A stretch of DNA of 64,000 nucleotides from Streptomyces roseofulvus (GCF_039534915.1 NZ_BAAAWE010000001.1:3348001-3412000), one strand, 5' to 3'. Shown: positions 17,735-28,312, counted from the first letter of the stretch. Notes: a model not told the origin generated them from the letters alone. Program-made: numbers and translations.

Positions 17735-19126
17735 TTACGACGCCTTGGCCTTCTCCGGGGCCGGCGCGGCCGCGGCGGGGGCCGGGGCGGGCTTGGCGGC
17801 CTCGTAGAACTCCTCGCGCGGCGTCTCCATGGCGCCGAGCGAGACGACCTCGCGCTTGAGGAACATGCCGAGGGTCCAGTCGGCGAAGACGCGGATCTTG
17901 CGGTTGAAGGTCGGCATCGCCATGCCGTGGTAGCCACGGTGCATGTACCAGGCGAGACGGCCCTTGAGCTTGATCTTGAACTTGCCCATGACGATCATGG
18001 CCACGCCCTTGTGCAGGCCGAGACCGGCGACCGCGCCCTTGTTGGCGTGGCTGTACGCGCGCTGCTCGAAGCCGCGCATGCCGGACACGACGTTGTCGCC
18101 GAGGACCTTGGCCTGGCGCAGCGCGTGCTGGGCGTTCGGCGGGCACCAGGCGCGCTCGGCCGGGACGCCGGCCTTGATCGCGGCCAGGTCCGGGACCTGG
18201 GCGTTGTCGCCCGCGGCCCAGACGTAGTCGAGGCCGTTGACCTGCAGCTTCTCGTTGCAGTCCACGTGGCCGCGGGGGCCGAGCGGGAGGCCGAAGCGGG
18301 CGAGGGCCGGGTTCGGCTTGACGCCGGCGGTCCACACGATGGTGTTGGAGTCGACCTCGAGGCCGTTCTTGAGCACGACGTGGCCGTCCACGCAGGAGTC
18401 CATGGAGGTCTCCAGGTAGATCTCGATGCCGCGGCTCTCCAGGTGCTCCTTGCCGTACTGGCCGAGCTTGGGGCCCACCTCGGGGAGGATCTTGTCGGCG
18501 GCGTCGACCAGCACGAAGCGCATGTCCTCGCGGGACACGTTCGTGTAGTACTTGGCCGCGTCGCGGGCCATGTCCTCGACCTCGCCGATGGTCTCGGCGC
18601 CGGCGAAGCCACCGCCGACGAAGACGAAGGTCAGGGCCTTGCGGCGGACCTCCTCGTCGGTGGTCGAGTCGGCCTTGTCCAGCTGCTCGAGGACGTGGTT
18701 GCGCAGCCCGATGGCCTCCTCGATGCCCTTCATGCCGATGCCCTGCTCGGCGAGGCCGGGGATCGGGAAGGTGCGGGAGACGGCACCCATCGAGATGACC
18801 AGGTAGTCGAAGGGCAGCTCGTACGCCTCGCCGACGAGCGGCGCGATCGTGGCGACCTTGCGGTCCTGGTCGATGGTGGTGACCCGGCCGGTGAGCACCT
18901 CGGCTCCGCGCACGACGCGCCGCAGCGGGACGACGACGTGGCGCGGCGAGATGCTGCCGGCGGCGGCTTCGGGGAGGAAGGGCTGGTACGTCATGTACGA
19001 CCGCGGGTCGACGACCGTGACGGTCGCCTCGGCGTAACGCATCTTCTTGAGGATGCGCCGCGCGGCGTACAGGCCAACGTACCCGCCGCCTACGATGAGG
19101 ATCCTGGGACGCTCCGTGGTGCTCAT
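17735..19126 (-). CDS. ndh: Type II NADH dehydrogenase
   Basis: 463 residues from ATG 19126 (MSTTERPRILIVGGGYVGLY); the longer open frame upstream has no protein-like sequence. Oxidises NADH and reduces menaquinone without pumping protons, on the inner face of the membrane. FAD-binding GGGYVG is at about 13-18; the NADH-binding GGGFAGAE lies near 150; AAGDNA is the second FAD contact. The C-terminal amphipathic part (RVFADWTLGMFLKREVVSLG) is the membrane-binding region, followed by an Ala/Pro tail. No good Shine-Dalgarno is visible, so leaderless initiation is possible. A Rex-like operator overlaps the expected promoter (19161-19178). Confidence 0.93.
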   Translation of the reverse strand: MSTTERPRILIVGGGYVGLYAARRILKKMRYAEATVTVVDPRSYMTYQPFLPEAAAGSISPRHVVVPLRRVVRGAEVLTGRVTTIDQDRKVATIAPLVGEAYELPFDYLVISMGAVSRTFPIPGLAEQGIGMKGIEEAIGLRNHVLEQLDKADSTTDEEVRRKALTFVFVGGGFAGAETIGEVEDMARDAAKYYTNVSREDMRFVLVDAADKILPEVGPKLGQYGKEHLESRGIEIYLETSMDSCVDGHVVLKNGLEVDSNTIVWTAGVKPNPALARFGLPLGPRGHVDCNEKLQVNGLDYVWAAGDNAQVPDLAAIKAGVPAERAWCPPNAQHALRQAKVLGDNVVSGMRGFEQRAYSHANKGAVAGLGLHKGVAMIVMGKFKIKLKGRLAWYMHRGYHGMAMPTFNRKIRVFADWTLGMFLKREVVSLGAMETPREEFYEAAKPAPAPAAAAPAPEKAKAS

Positions 19127-19160
19127 GCCATCGAGTATCCACCCACCGCCGGGGGTCACC

Positions 19161-19178
19161 TCGTGCGCCCCTTCACAA
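19161..19178. promoter_or_regulatory. Rex-like operator before ndh
   Basis: TCGTGCG-CCCC-TTCACAA. One half is a perfect Rex half-site (TTCACAA); the other has 4 of 7 matches. It lies 35-52 bases upstream of ndh, whose orthologues are known or suspected members of the redox-responsive Rex regulon. Tentative. Confidence 0.4.
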
Positions 19179-19255
19179 GCTTCCCGGGGTGCTCTGCTAC
19201 ACTCCGCCGCCCACGTGATCCACGTCATGGTCGTGCAAAGGAACCGGGATGCAGT

Positions 19256-19272
19256 GGTGAACGTTATTCACC
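19256..19272. promoter_or_regulatory. GGTGAA/TTCACC inverted repeat upstream of ndh
   Basis: GGTGAA (19256-19261), 5-base spacer, TTCACC (19267-19272), with flanking GTG...CAC that extends the symmetry imperfectly. It lies 130 bases upstream of ndh in the 370-base gap 19127-19496, which holds no gene. Probably a regulator site. Confidence 0.35.
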
Positions 19273-19367
19273 CCCACTGAACTGGCCTGGAGAGCCCCCG
19301 TTAACGCGGAACCAGCGGGTGCGTTCACACGATGGAAACTTCGAGCGAAGTGGCCTCCGCGCCTGCG

Positions 19368-19431
19368 AAAGGGCCCTGATGACCCCCTCGGGAGGCCCAA
19401 AGACCTCCCTCCGGCGCCATCAGGGCCCTTT
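19368..19431. terminator. Terminator hairpin of the divIC-ppx transcript
   Basis: Perfect 14-bp arms AAAGGGCCCTGATG (19368-19381) and CATCAGGGCCCTTT (19418-19431), with an inner GGGAGG/CCTCCC pairing. It follows the ppx stop by about 65 bases on the minus strand. Confidence 0.8.
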
Positions 19432-19434
19432 TCC

Positions 19435-19452
19435 TTGTGAAGAACTTCACGA
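19435..19452. promoter_or_regulatory. Near-consensus Rex-type operator
   Basis: TTGTGAA-GAAC-TTCACGA, differing at one base from the Rex consensus TTGTGAA-N4-TTCACAA. It lies between the ppx stop and the terminator, 309 bases upstream of ndh. The position is unusual for a promoter operator, so binding needs testing. Confidence 0.4.
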
Positions 19453-19496
19453 AGCTTTCCCGACGGGGTGTCGCCGGGCGCTTCGATAGGTGCCCG

Positions 19497-20411
19497 CTAT
19501 GCCACGGATAGGGCGATCCCATCGAGGATGTCGTGCTCGCTGACCACGACCTCGGTGGCTCCGACCCGCTCCACGATCTCCTGGAGGACGAGCGCGCCGG
19601 CCACGATGACGTCCACCCGGCCGGGGTGGACGACGGGGATCGCGGCCCGCTCGTCGTGGGTGGAGGCGAGCAGCCGGGCGGTGACCTCGGCGACCTGGGC
19701 GGCGGAGATCCGGGAGTGGTGGACCTTCTCGGAGTCGTACTCCGGCAGCCCGAGGGCGATGGCGGCGACGGTGGTGACGGAGCCGGCCAGGCCGACGAGC
19801 GTGTCGGCGGCCTCGATCGGGACGGTCTCGGCGGCCAGGTCGAGGGCGGCGCGGACGTCGGCGCGGATGGCCTCGGCCTCCTCGGCGGTCGGCGGGTCGT
19901 GCCGGACGTGCCGCTCGGTGAGGCGGACGCAGCCGATGTCGACGGAGCGGGCGGCCTCGACGTGCCGGTTGCCGACCACGAACTCGGTGGAGCCGCCGCC
20001 GATGTCGACGACGAGGCGCCGGTCGTCGCCGTGCAGCTCGCCGGTGGCGCCGGTGAAGGAGAACTCGGCCTCCTGGTCGCCGGTGATGACCTCGGGCTCG
20101 ACGCCGAGGATCGCGACGACCCCGTCGACGAACTCCTGCCGGTTCTCGGCGTCGCGGGAGGCGGAGGTGGCGACGAAGCGGATCCGCTCGGCGCCGAGCT
20201 CCTCGATGACGGCGGCGTACGCGCGGCAGGCGGCGAAGGTCCGCTCCAGCGCCTCGGGGGCGAGCCGGCCGGTCTTGTCGACGCCCTGGCCGAGCCGGAC
20301 GATCGTCATCCGCCGGTCCAGCTCGATCAGCTCGCCGGTCTCCGGGTGCACGTCGGCGACGAGGAGGCGGATGGAGTTGGTGCCGCAGTCGATTCCGGCG
20401 ACCCGGGTCAC
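19497..20411 (-). CDS. ppx: Ppx/GppA exopolyphosphatase family
   Basis: 304 residues from GTG 20411, which overlaps the upstream stop (GTGA at 20408-20411). Degrades inorganic polyphosphate and/or the 5' phosphate of pppGpp in the cytoplasm. The actin-fold phosphate loops are AGIDCGTNSIRLLV at the N-terminus and LVVDIGGGSTEF near 125, with GLAGSVTTVAAI in the second domain. The length is that of the short actinobacterial form, without the C-terminal HD domain of E. coli Ppx. It is the last gene of a divIC-DUF501-ppx block, a common conserved order in actinobacteria. Confidence 0.92.
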   Translation of the reverse strand: MTRVAGIDCGTNSIRLLVADVHPETGELIELDRRMTIVRLGQGVDKTGRLAPEALERTFAACRAYAAVIEELGAERIRFVATSASRDAENRQEFVDGVVAILGVEPEVITGDQEAEFSFTGATGELHGDDRRLVVDIGGGSTEFVVGNRHVEAARSVDIGCVRLTERHVRHDPPTAEEAEAIRADVRAALDLAAETVPIEAADTLVGLAGSVTTVAAIALGLPEYDSEKVHHSRISAAQVAEVTARLLASTHDERAAIPVVHPGRVDVIVAGALVLQEIVERVGATEVVVSEHDILDGIALSVA

Positions 20412-20962
20412 GCGCCCTTCTCCTCTTCCTTGTCCGCTTCCCTGTCCGCGCACGGGTTCACGCACGGGCCCTTGGCCCACCACTCGGGGAGCATGGCCAG
20501 GGCCTCGTCGCCGAACGGGTTGACGCCGGGGCCGGCGACGAGCGAGTGGCCGACGAGGACGTGCAGGCACTTCACGCGGTCGGGCATGCCGCCGGCGCTG
20601 GGGAAGCCCTCCAGGACCTCGATGGCGTCGCGGCGGGCGATGTAGTCCTCGTGCGCCGCGCGGTAGGCGGCGGCGAGCTCCGGGTCGGTGGCGAGCCGGG
20701 CCTGCATCTCCTTCATGACCCCGTTGGCCTCCAGGGTGCCGATGGCCGAGGCCGCCCGGGGGCAGGTGAGGTAGTACGTGGTGGGGAAGGGGGTGCCGTC
20801 GGGCAGCCGGGGCGCGGTCTCGACGACGTCCGGGTTGCCGCAGGGGCAGCGGTGCGCGATGGCGCGCAGGCCGCGCGGCGGCCGGCCGAGCTGGGCCTCG
20901 AAGGCGGCGACGTCCGCCTCGGTGGGCTCGGTGCGTTCGGTCTGCGGAGGGGGCGTTTCCAT
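20408..20962 (-). CDS. DUF501 protein
   Basis: 184 residues from ATG 20962. It contains the DUF501 features: FEAQLGRPPRGLRAIAHRCP followed by CGNPDVVETAPRLPDGTPFPT, a conserved core YYLTCPRAASAIGTLEANG, and a C-terminal HVLVGHSLVAGPGVNPFGDE, a His/Gly-rich segment suggesting metal or nucleic-acid binding. Cysteines in RCPCGNP, TCPRA and KCLHV may bind zinc. The family is conserved between divIC and ppx in actinobacteria, but its role is unknown. Translation is coupled to ppx by a 4-base overlap, and the gene begins 22 bases after divIC ends. Confidence 0.9.
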   Translation of the reverse strand: METPPPQTERTEPTEADVAAFEAQLGRPPRGLRAIAHRCPCGNPDVVETAPRLPDGTPFPTTYYLTCPRAASAIGTLEANGVMKEMQARLATDPELAAAYRAAHEDYIARRDAIEVLEGFPSAGGMPDRVKCLHVLVGHSLVAGPGVNPFGDEALAMLPEWWAKGPCVNPCADREADKEEEKGA

Positions 20963-20984
20963 CGTGGATCCTGAGTCGGGTCGG

Positions 20985-21455
20985 TCAGTGGCGGTCGGCG
21001 TTGTCCACGCCGTCCCAGAGGTTGTCGTACCAGGGGCGGTCGGCCGTGCCCTGGTCGGCGCGGGGGCGGTCGGCCGCCCCGGGGTCGTTCACGGTGAAGC
21101 CGGTCTCGCCGGGGAGCACGTAGTGGAGGTGTTCACGGGCGAGGCGGCGGACGTAGGCGGGGTCCTGGAGGCGGGCCTTCTCGTCCCGCAGCTCCTCGAC
21201 CCGCCGGGCGGCCTCGGCGGCCCTGCGCTCCTGGTCGGCGATCTCGCCCTGCTGGGAGACGTAGCTCCGTATCGGGTAGGCGAGGGCGACGACGAGGGAG
21301 CAGACGACCAGGGCGAGGAAGGCGGCGCGGCCGGTGAGCCGGGAGCGCCGGGCCTGGCGCCGGGTCTGGGAGCGGTAGACACGGGCGGCGGTCTGCTCGC
21401 CGATCAGCCTGATCCGGGTCGCGGTCGAGAACCGGTCCCGGTCCTTCACGGCCAT
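20985..21455 (-). CDS. divIC: FtsB/DivIC-family septum formation initiator
   Basis: 156 residues. A basic cytoplasmic N-terminus (RSQTRRQARRSRLTGR), one membrane segment at about 45-62 (AFLALVVCSLVVALAYPI), then an external coiled coil at about 65-100 (EIADQERRAAEAARRVEELR) and the family motif ARLQDPAYVRRLAREHLHYV, followed by the LPGE-type end (VLPGETGF). Bitopic; with FtsL and FtsQ it forms the divisome linker complex that activates septal cell-wall synthesis. Downstream of enolase with a terminator between, and upstream of DUF501 and ppx in a probable operon. In Streptomyces it serves sporulation septation. Confidence 0.9.
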   Translation of the reverse strand: MAVKDRDRFSTATRIRLIGEQTAARVYRSQTRRQARRSRLTGRAAFLALVVCSLVVALAYPIRSYVSQQGEIADQERRAAEAARRVEELRDEKARLQDPAYVRRLAREHLHYVLPGETGFTVNDPGAADRPRADQGTADRPWYDNLWDGVDNADRH

Positions 21456-21512
21456 GTCGTGTCGCCTCCCCTTTTCTCCGGTGTCGCTTGTCTCCGGTGT
21501 CCCTCAAACGTG

Positions 21513-21549
21513 CGTCCCCGCACACGGTACGGGACCGGGTGCGGGGACG
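21513..21549. terminator. Terminator hairpin after enolase
   Basis: Arms CGTCCCCGCAC (21513-21523) and GTGCGGGGACG (21539-21549), with GGT/ACC pairing in the loop. It lies 26 bases beyond the enolase stop on the minus strand. Confidence 0.8.
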
Positions 21550-21574
21550 GACGGAACTACGGCGTCAGGGCAGG

Positions 21575-23023
<1,449 letters not shown>

Positions 23024-23044
23024 CTACTGGACGGTAACGCCGGA

Positions 23045-23088
23045 ACCCCGGTCCGGAGCCACGGGGGAAGGGGGCTCGGGACCGGGGT
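23045..23088. terminator. Terminator hairpin of rpfA
   Basis: Arms ACCCCGGTCC (23045-23054) and GGACCGGGGT (23079-23088), with inner GGAGCC/GGCTC pairing, 60 bases beyond the rpfA stop on the minus strand. The remaining sequence up to enolase shows no gene. Confidence 0.75.
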
Positions 23089-23149
23089 GGTCACCGCGGG
23101 AGGGTCGTCGGGTGCCGGTGAGCCGCCGGACTCACCGCCACCGCGGGCC

Positions 23150-23896
<747 letters not shown>

Positions 23897-23898
23897 TC

Positions 23899-24107
23899 AC
23901 CGACGCCTGTGAGGTGAGCTGTCGGGTTCGGGCTTGAAGAGTTCGCCCGGCCGCGTGTCCTTGCACGCGGCTTCACCCCTAGCCGGTCCCGTCGGCCGTC
24001 ACTGTCAACGGCCGGGACCGGCGCAAACCTTGGGTCCCCCACTCCTGCCTGCGGCGCTTTCGCGACGACAGTTCCCGGCGGCCGACGGCAGGACTCGGCG
24101 TTTCGGT
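23899..24107 (-). ncRNA. ydaO/yuaA c-di-AMP riboswitch
   Basis: In the leader of rpfA. P1 is formed by ACCG-AA-ACGCC (24097-24107) and GGCGTCGGT (23899-23907). Conserved core pieces GAGTCCTGCCG, AGGGGTGAAGCC, CCGGGCGAACTC, AAGCCCGAACCCGACAGCT and ACCTCACAGG follow in the order of the family. The P1 3' strand ends only a few bases before the GAGGAA ribosome site, so folding can control expression. Published work on S. coelicolor describes this riboswitch and an antisense sRNA at rpfA; I cannot confirm an antisense promoter here. The stretch 24108-24330 upstream holds the promoter and no gene. Confidence 0.92.
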
Positions 24108-24330
24108 CGACGGGGCCCGCGGTGGCGAGCGGTGTCGACCGTAGACACACAGGTGCTCGAAGTTCAAAGGGCCTTACGACGGACAAATCGCCCTTACTTG
24201 CCTTCCGTCAGACCTCGTTTGCGCAGGTGAGGGCTGACGGAAGCAAAGTTTGCGGACGTGACACGCCAGTTGGGACGAAGAGACCCATGTCTCACTTTCC
24301 CAAAATCGGACATACGCCCCTGAAACGGCC

Positions 24331-25452
24331 TCACTTCTCCGCTGAAGGGACCGTCAGTTCAAGGCTCTGACCAGGGAGGATGAGATCCGGGTCGGTGCCG
24401 ACCGTCTGACGGTTGGCGTCATAGAGGGCGTCCCACCCGCCGGGGAGGTCGTTCGCCTGCGCGATCTCGGACAGGCTGTCGCCCGGCCGCACGGTGTAGG
24501 CGTCACTTTCGTCCGAGCTGACGGGGGTTGAGGTGACCTTGTCCGCAGACGCGGCATGTCGCCCGGATTCCTGAGCAGTGTCCGTTGTGCCGGATTCCTC
24601 CGGTGCCGCCTCACCCCGGTGCTTGCCCGTACCGGGTGTGGCCGACGACACGTCAGACCCGTCGGTACCGGGGGTCACCGGGGTGGTGGGCGCCACGGGG
24701 GACGTCGGGGCGTCCGGCGACGTCACCGGGGCGTCCGGGGTGCCCGTGGAGGCGTCCGGGGCGCCGGGCGCGGTGGTCGCCGGCGGCTGCGTGGCCGTCC
24801 CCGCGGGGGCGGTGGGCGCGGCGGGGGTGGTGGCGGGCTTCGACGGCGTGGTGGGCGCGGCCGGGGCCGTGGTGGTCGCCGCCGCCCCCTCCCCCGCCCG
24901 CTCCGTCTTCTCGGCCCGCCCGGTGGCCGGCGCGGTCGTCCCGGCGGTCTCCTCCACCTCCGGCCGCGCGTCGGCGGCGGTCCCCGTGGGCGTGCCGCCC
25001 GTCCAGTTCGACTCGGGCGCCACGCCGCCCTCCTCTTCCTCCTGGACGGCGGGGCCCGGGTGGACGCCGGTCGCCTTGCCGTCGTTCTCCAGGCCGGCGA
25101 TGGGGGCGCAGGTGGCCCAGTCGGTGCTGCCGGAGGCGAGCGCCTTCTCGGCGACGGTGATCTGCTGGGCGCGGCTGGCGAGGTCGGGGCTGGGGGCGTA
25201 CGCGAGGCCGCCGTGCCGCTCCCACGCCTCCTGCGTCATCTGGAGGCCGCCGTAGGCGCCGTTGCCGAAGTTGGCGCTCCACTGGCCCCCGGACTCGCAG
25301 GCGGCGACCCGGTCCCAGGTGGCCGCGTCGGCGGCGGAGGCGGATCCGGTGGCGAGCAGCGGCAGCGCCAGGGCGGATCCGGTCACTCCCGCGGTGACGA
25401 CGAGCGCGGGAGCCTGGCGGGGTCGACGGTGTCGTCCGTTTCCGGAAAGCAT
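24331..25452 (-). CDS. rpfC: Resuscitation-promoting factor-like secreted muralytic enzyme with LysM
   Basis: 373 residues, GAAAGG before ATG 25452. The signal peptide (GRHRRPRQ, cleavage near SASA at about 40) is followed by the Rpf domain with catalytic Glu53 in ACESGGQW and a Cys in WATCAP. A long Thr/Pro/Ala linker (about 135-310) separates it from a C-terminal LysM (YTVRPGDSLSEIAQ to LPGQSLEL). It cleaves peptidoglycan outside the cell. It is a tandem paralogue of rpfA but has no ydaO riboswitch in its 5' region, so the two enzymes are controlled differently. rpfC is the name of the S. coelicolor equivalent by position, from memory. Confidence 0.88.
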   Translation of the reverse strand: MLSGNGRHRRPRQAPALVVTAGVTGSALALPLLATGSASAADAATWDRVAACESGGQWSANFGNGAYGGLQMTQEAWERHGGLAYAPSPDLASRAQQITVAEKALASGSTDWATCAPIAGLENDGKATGVHPGPAVQEEEEGGVAPESNWTGGTPTGTAADARPEVEETAGTTAPATGRAEKTERAGEGAAATTTAPAAPTTPSKPATTPAAPTAPAGTATQPPATTAPGAPDASTGTPDAPVTSPDAPTSPVAPTTPVTPGTDGSDVSSATPGTGKHRGEAAPEESGTTDTAQESGRHAASADKVTSTPVSSDESDAYTVRPGDSLSEIAQANDLPGGWDALYDANRQTVGTDPDLILPGQSLELTVPSAEK

Positions 25453-25565
25453 GTCGGGGCCTTTCGCGTGACGGCGGGGACGGCGGGTGCGCCGGGGACG
25501 GCCGGGATCGGGCCGAACGTTGGCGCGAACGTAGCCGCATTCGAACGTCCGTCACAAGTCGATGG

Positions 25566-25583
25566 CTTCGCGATCACGCGAAG
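25566..25583. terminator. Short perfect hairpin after the P450 gene
   Basis: Arms CTTCGCG (25566-25572) and CGCGAAG (25577-25583) with a 4-base loop, 20 bases beyond the P450 stop on the minus strand. It may terminate the P450 transcript or serve as an operator for rpfC. Confidence 0.5.
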
Positions 25584-25603
25584 ATCACATTTCTGACACG
25601 CCG

Positions 25604-26935
25604 TCACCCGCCGTGCCGGGGTGCGGAAGGGGTGAACTCCACCGGAAGCGTGCGCAATCCCCGCATGATGAGCCCGCCGCGCCACCGCAGTTCGTCCGGA
25701 TCGGCGCCAAGTCGCAGGTCCGGCAGGCGGGTCAGGAGGGTGGCGAGCGCGGTCTGGCCCTCCAGCCGGGCGAGCGGCGCGCCCAGGCAGTAGTGGATGC
25801 CGTGCCCGTACCCGAGGTGCTGGTTGTCCTTGCGGGCGAGGTCGAGGGTGTCGGGCGCGCCGAAGCGGTCCGGGTCGCGGTCGGCCGCCGCGAGGACGAC
25901 GAGGACCGGGTCGCCGGCCGGGATGGGCTGCCCGCCGATGGTGAGCCCGGTGGTCGCGTACCGCCAGGTCGCCAGCTCGACCGGCCCGTCGTACCGGAGC
26001 AGTTCCTCGACCCCGGTCTCCAGGAGTCCGGTCTCCCCGGCGGCGAGCGAGGACTGGAGGAGGGCCCGCTGCTCCGGGTGGCGCAGCAGGGCGTAGGTGC
26101 CGTTGCCGATCAGGTTGATGGTCGTCTCGAAGCCGGCGAAGAGCAGCACGAAACACATGGCGACGGCCTCGGCCTCGGTGAGGTGGTCGCCGTGGTCGGA
26201 GGCGCGGATCAGCCCGGAGATGAGGTCGTCGCCGAGATCGCCGCGCTTCCGGTGGATCAGTTCGGCGAGGTACCCGCGGATCTTCTTCACCGACCGCGCG
26301 ACCCCGCCCCGCGGCCCTCCGCCGTGCCGGATCATCATCCCGGCCCAGTCGCGGAAGTCGTCCTGGTCCTCGGCGGGCACGCCGAGCATGTCGCAGATGG
26401 CGTAGATGGGCAGCGGGAAGGCGAACTCGTGGATGAGGTCGGCGCTCCCCCGCCCGGCGAAGCCGTCGATCAGCCGGTCCGTCAGCTCCTGCACGCGGGG
26501 GGCGAAGGCGGCGACCCGGCGCGGGGTGAACGCCTTCGACACGAGCCGCCGCAGCCGGGTGTGGTCCGGCGGGTCGATGTTGAGGAGGTGGGTCATCAGA
26601 CCGGCGCTGCGCTCGCCCGGAATGCCGGTCTTGCCCGGTTCGGCGTGGTGCACCGGGTTCTTGGAGAGCCGCTGGTCGGCGAGGGCCTGCCGGGCGTCCG
26701 CGTACCGGGTGACGAGCCAGGCCTCGACGCCGCTGGGGAGAGTGGTCCGGTGCACCGGCGCGTGCTCCCGCAGCCACGCGTACGCCGGGTAGGGATCGCT
26801 CGCGAACTCCCAGCTGAAGAGCGCGGGCACCGGGCCGTCGCCGGCGCCGGAGACCGGGCAGGAGGCGGCGGCCGGGGCGGGGCTCGCAGGGGGCTTTCCG
26901 GGCGTACCGGGCGTCGGGGCGGGTCCTTCACTCAC
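25604..26935 (-). CDS. Cytochrome P450
   Basis: 443 residues from GTG 26935. Soluble bacterial monooxygenase. The I-helix oxygen-binding segment is FAGFETTIN, the K-helix ExxR is in VEELLRYDG, and the haem-ligand Cys383 is in YGHGIHYCLGAPLAR. An Ala/Pro-rich N-terminal extension of about 40 residues is not part of the fold and is unusual in length. The gene is divergent from the flavohaemoprotein gene with about 100 bases between. No adjacent ferredoxin is visible, so electron donors come from elsewhere. The substrate is unknown; the sequence is of the CYP107-like class in general appearance. Confidence 0.93.
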   Translation of the reverse strand: MSEGPAPTPGTPGKPPASPAPAAASCPVSGAGDGPVPALFSWEFASDPYPAYAWLREHAPVHRTTLPSGVEAWLVTRYADARQALADQRLSKNPVHHAEPGKTGIPGERSAGLMTHLLNIDPPDHTRLRRLVSKAFTPRRVAAFAPRVQELTDRLIDGFAGRGSADLIHEFAFPLPIYAICDMLGVPAEDQDDFRDWAGMMIRHGGGPRGGVARSVKKIRGYLAELIHRKRGDLGDDLISGLIRASDHGDHLTEAEAVAMCFVLLFAGFETTINLIGNGTYALLRHPEQRALLQSSLAAGETGLLETGVEELLRYDGPVELATWRYATTGLTIGGQPIPAGDPVLVVLAAADRDPDRFGAPDTLDLARKDNQHLGYGHGIHYCLGAPLARLEGQTALATLLTRLPDLRLGADPDELRWRGGLIMRGLRTLPVEFTPSAPRHGG

Positions 26936-27037
26936 GCCCCGACCGTACCGTCCGGTTCCCCGGGCCCCCTCGGCCGACCTGACGTCATCACCGCCCGGTG
27001 ATCACGCCGTGACGGCCCGTGCCCTACATTTCCCCGC

Positions 27038-28243
27038 GTGGACCTCCCCTTGCTCAGAAGCACGTTCGCGGTCGTCGAAAGACGGGCCGAACACGCCGTC
27101 ACGTACTTCTACTCGCACCTCTTCTGGCGCAACCCCGGCGTGCGGGAGCTCTTCCCCGAGGACATGGCCCCGCAGCGCGACCGGCTGTTCGCCGCGCTCA
27201 CCCACGTGGTGACCGGCCTCGACGAGCCCGGGCTCCCCGACTACCTGGGGCGGCTCGGCAGGGACCACCGCAAGTTCCTCGCCACCCCCGCCCTCTACGC
27301 GGCCGTCGGCGAGAGCCTGCTCGCCGCCTTCGCGCACGCCGCAGGGTCGGCGTGGACGATCGAGGCGGAGAAGGCGTGGTCCGAGGCGTACGGGCGGGTC
27401 GCCGGGATGATGCTGCGGGGCGCGGAGGAGTCCGCCGGGGCCGGGGAGCCCGCCTGGTGGGACGCGGACGTCGTCGGCCACCGGCGGCACGGCGACGACC
27501 TGGCCGTCCTGACCCTCCGTCCCCGCAGGCCGTTCCCCTTTCTCCCCGGTCAGTACGCCGGCGTCAGCTCGCTCCGGGTCCCCCGCGTGTGGCGCACCTA
27601 CTCGCTCGGCAACGCCCCCCGCGCGGACGGCACGCTCGACCTGCACGTGAGCCGCATCCGGGGCGGGGCGATGAGCACGGCCCTGGTGGACGGGGTCCGC
27701 CCGGGCGAGACGCTGCGGCTGAGCGCGGCCGGCGGCGCGGCGGTCCGCCGTACGGCCCCGGGCGCGCTCCGTACCTACGTGTGCGCCGGTACGGGCTGGG
27801 CGCCGGTGAAGGCCCTCCTGGAGGAGGCGGCCGTTGCCGACCCGGCGGCCGGGGGCCGGATCTTCATGGTCGCCCGCTCCCGCGAGTACCTGTACGGGCG
27901 GGAGGACCTGGACCGGCTGGCCGCCCGGCTCCCCGGCCTGAGCGTCACCCACATCACCTCGGCCCCCCGCCACCCCCGCGACCAGGCGACCGAGCGCCTG
28001 CTGACCGCGCTGCGGGCCTGCGGGCGCTGGCCGGACCACGACGTCCACCTGGCCGGCCCGCCCGGTTTCGTCACCGAGGTCGCCGAGGTCCTCGCGGAGC
28101 TGGGCGCGGACCCGGCCCGCACCCACTACGACGTCCTTCCGCCGGTGGGCCGGTTCACCACCCGCCCGTCCTCCCGCGCCGAGTGGCTGCTCCAGCCGCC
28201 CGCGGTGCGCTGGCACGACCCCGCGGCACGCGCCCCGCGATAG
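27038..28243 (+). CDS. hmp: Flavohaemoprotein-like globin/reductase
   Basis: 401 residues from GTG 27038. A globin domain at about 1-135 has the proximal-type His77 in GRDHRKF and distal Tyr in TYFYSHLFW. The FAD domain has the RxYS motif in RTYSLGNAP, and the NAD(P)H domain has CAGTGWAPVKALLEE near 250-265. The protein converts nitric oxide to nitrate (NO dioxygenase) or serves as an oxygen-dependent reductase. An Rrf2-family regulator gene lies convergent, as in several actinobacteria where Rrf2 proteins control nitric-oxide detoxification. The length fits Hmp (about 400). Confidence 0.87.
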   Translation: MDLPLLRSTFAVVERRAEHAVTYFYSHLFWRNPGVRELFPEDMAPQRDRLFAALTHVVTGLDEPGLPDYLGRLGRDHRKFLATPALYAAVGESLLAAFAHAAGSAWTIEAEKAWSEAYGRVAGMMLRGAEESAGAGEPAWWDADVVGHRRHGDDLAVLTLRPRRPFPFLPGQYAGVSSLRVPRVWRTYSLGNAPRADGTLDLHVSRIRGGAMSTALVDGVRPGETLRLSAAGGAAVRRTAPGALRTYVCAGTGWAPVKALLEEAAVADPAAGGRIFMVARSREYLYGREDLDRLAARLPGLSVTHITSAPRHPRDQATERLLTALRACGRWPDHDVHLAGPPGFVTEVAEVLAELGADPARTHYDVLPPVGRFTTRPSSRAEWLLQPPAVRWHDPAARAPR

Positions 28244-28295
28244 GCCCTGTCCGGCAATGCGCGCCGGATCCGGCGGGAATTGTCGGACAGGGCCT
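28242..28295. terminator. Bidirectional terminator hairpin
   Basis: Arms AGGCCCTGTCCG (28242-28253) and CGGACAGGGCCT (28284-28295), with GCGCCGG/CCGGCG pairing inside. Lies between the convergent hmp-like and Rrf2 genes. Confidence 0.85.
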
Positions 28296-28312
28296 GGGGC
28301 TGACGGCGCGGG

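Noticed and set aside
24231..24290. A Crp-binding site upstream of the rpfA riboswitch
   Set aside because: Published work reports Crp control of rpfA in S. coelicolor, but I could not find a convincing GTG-N6-GNCAC match in this stretch.
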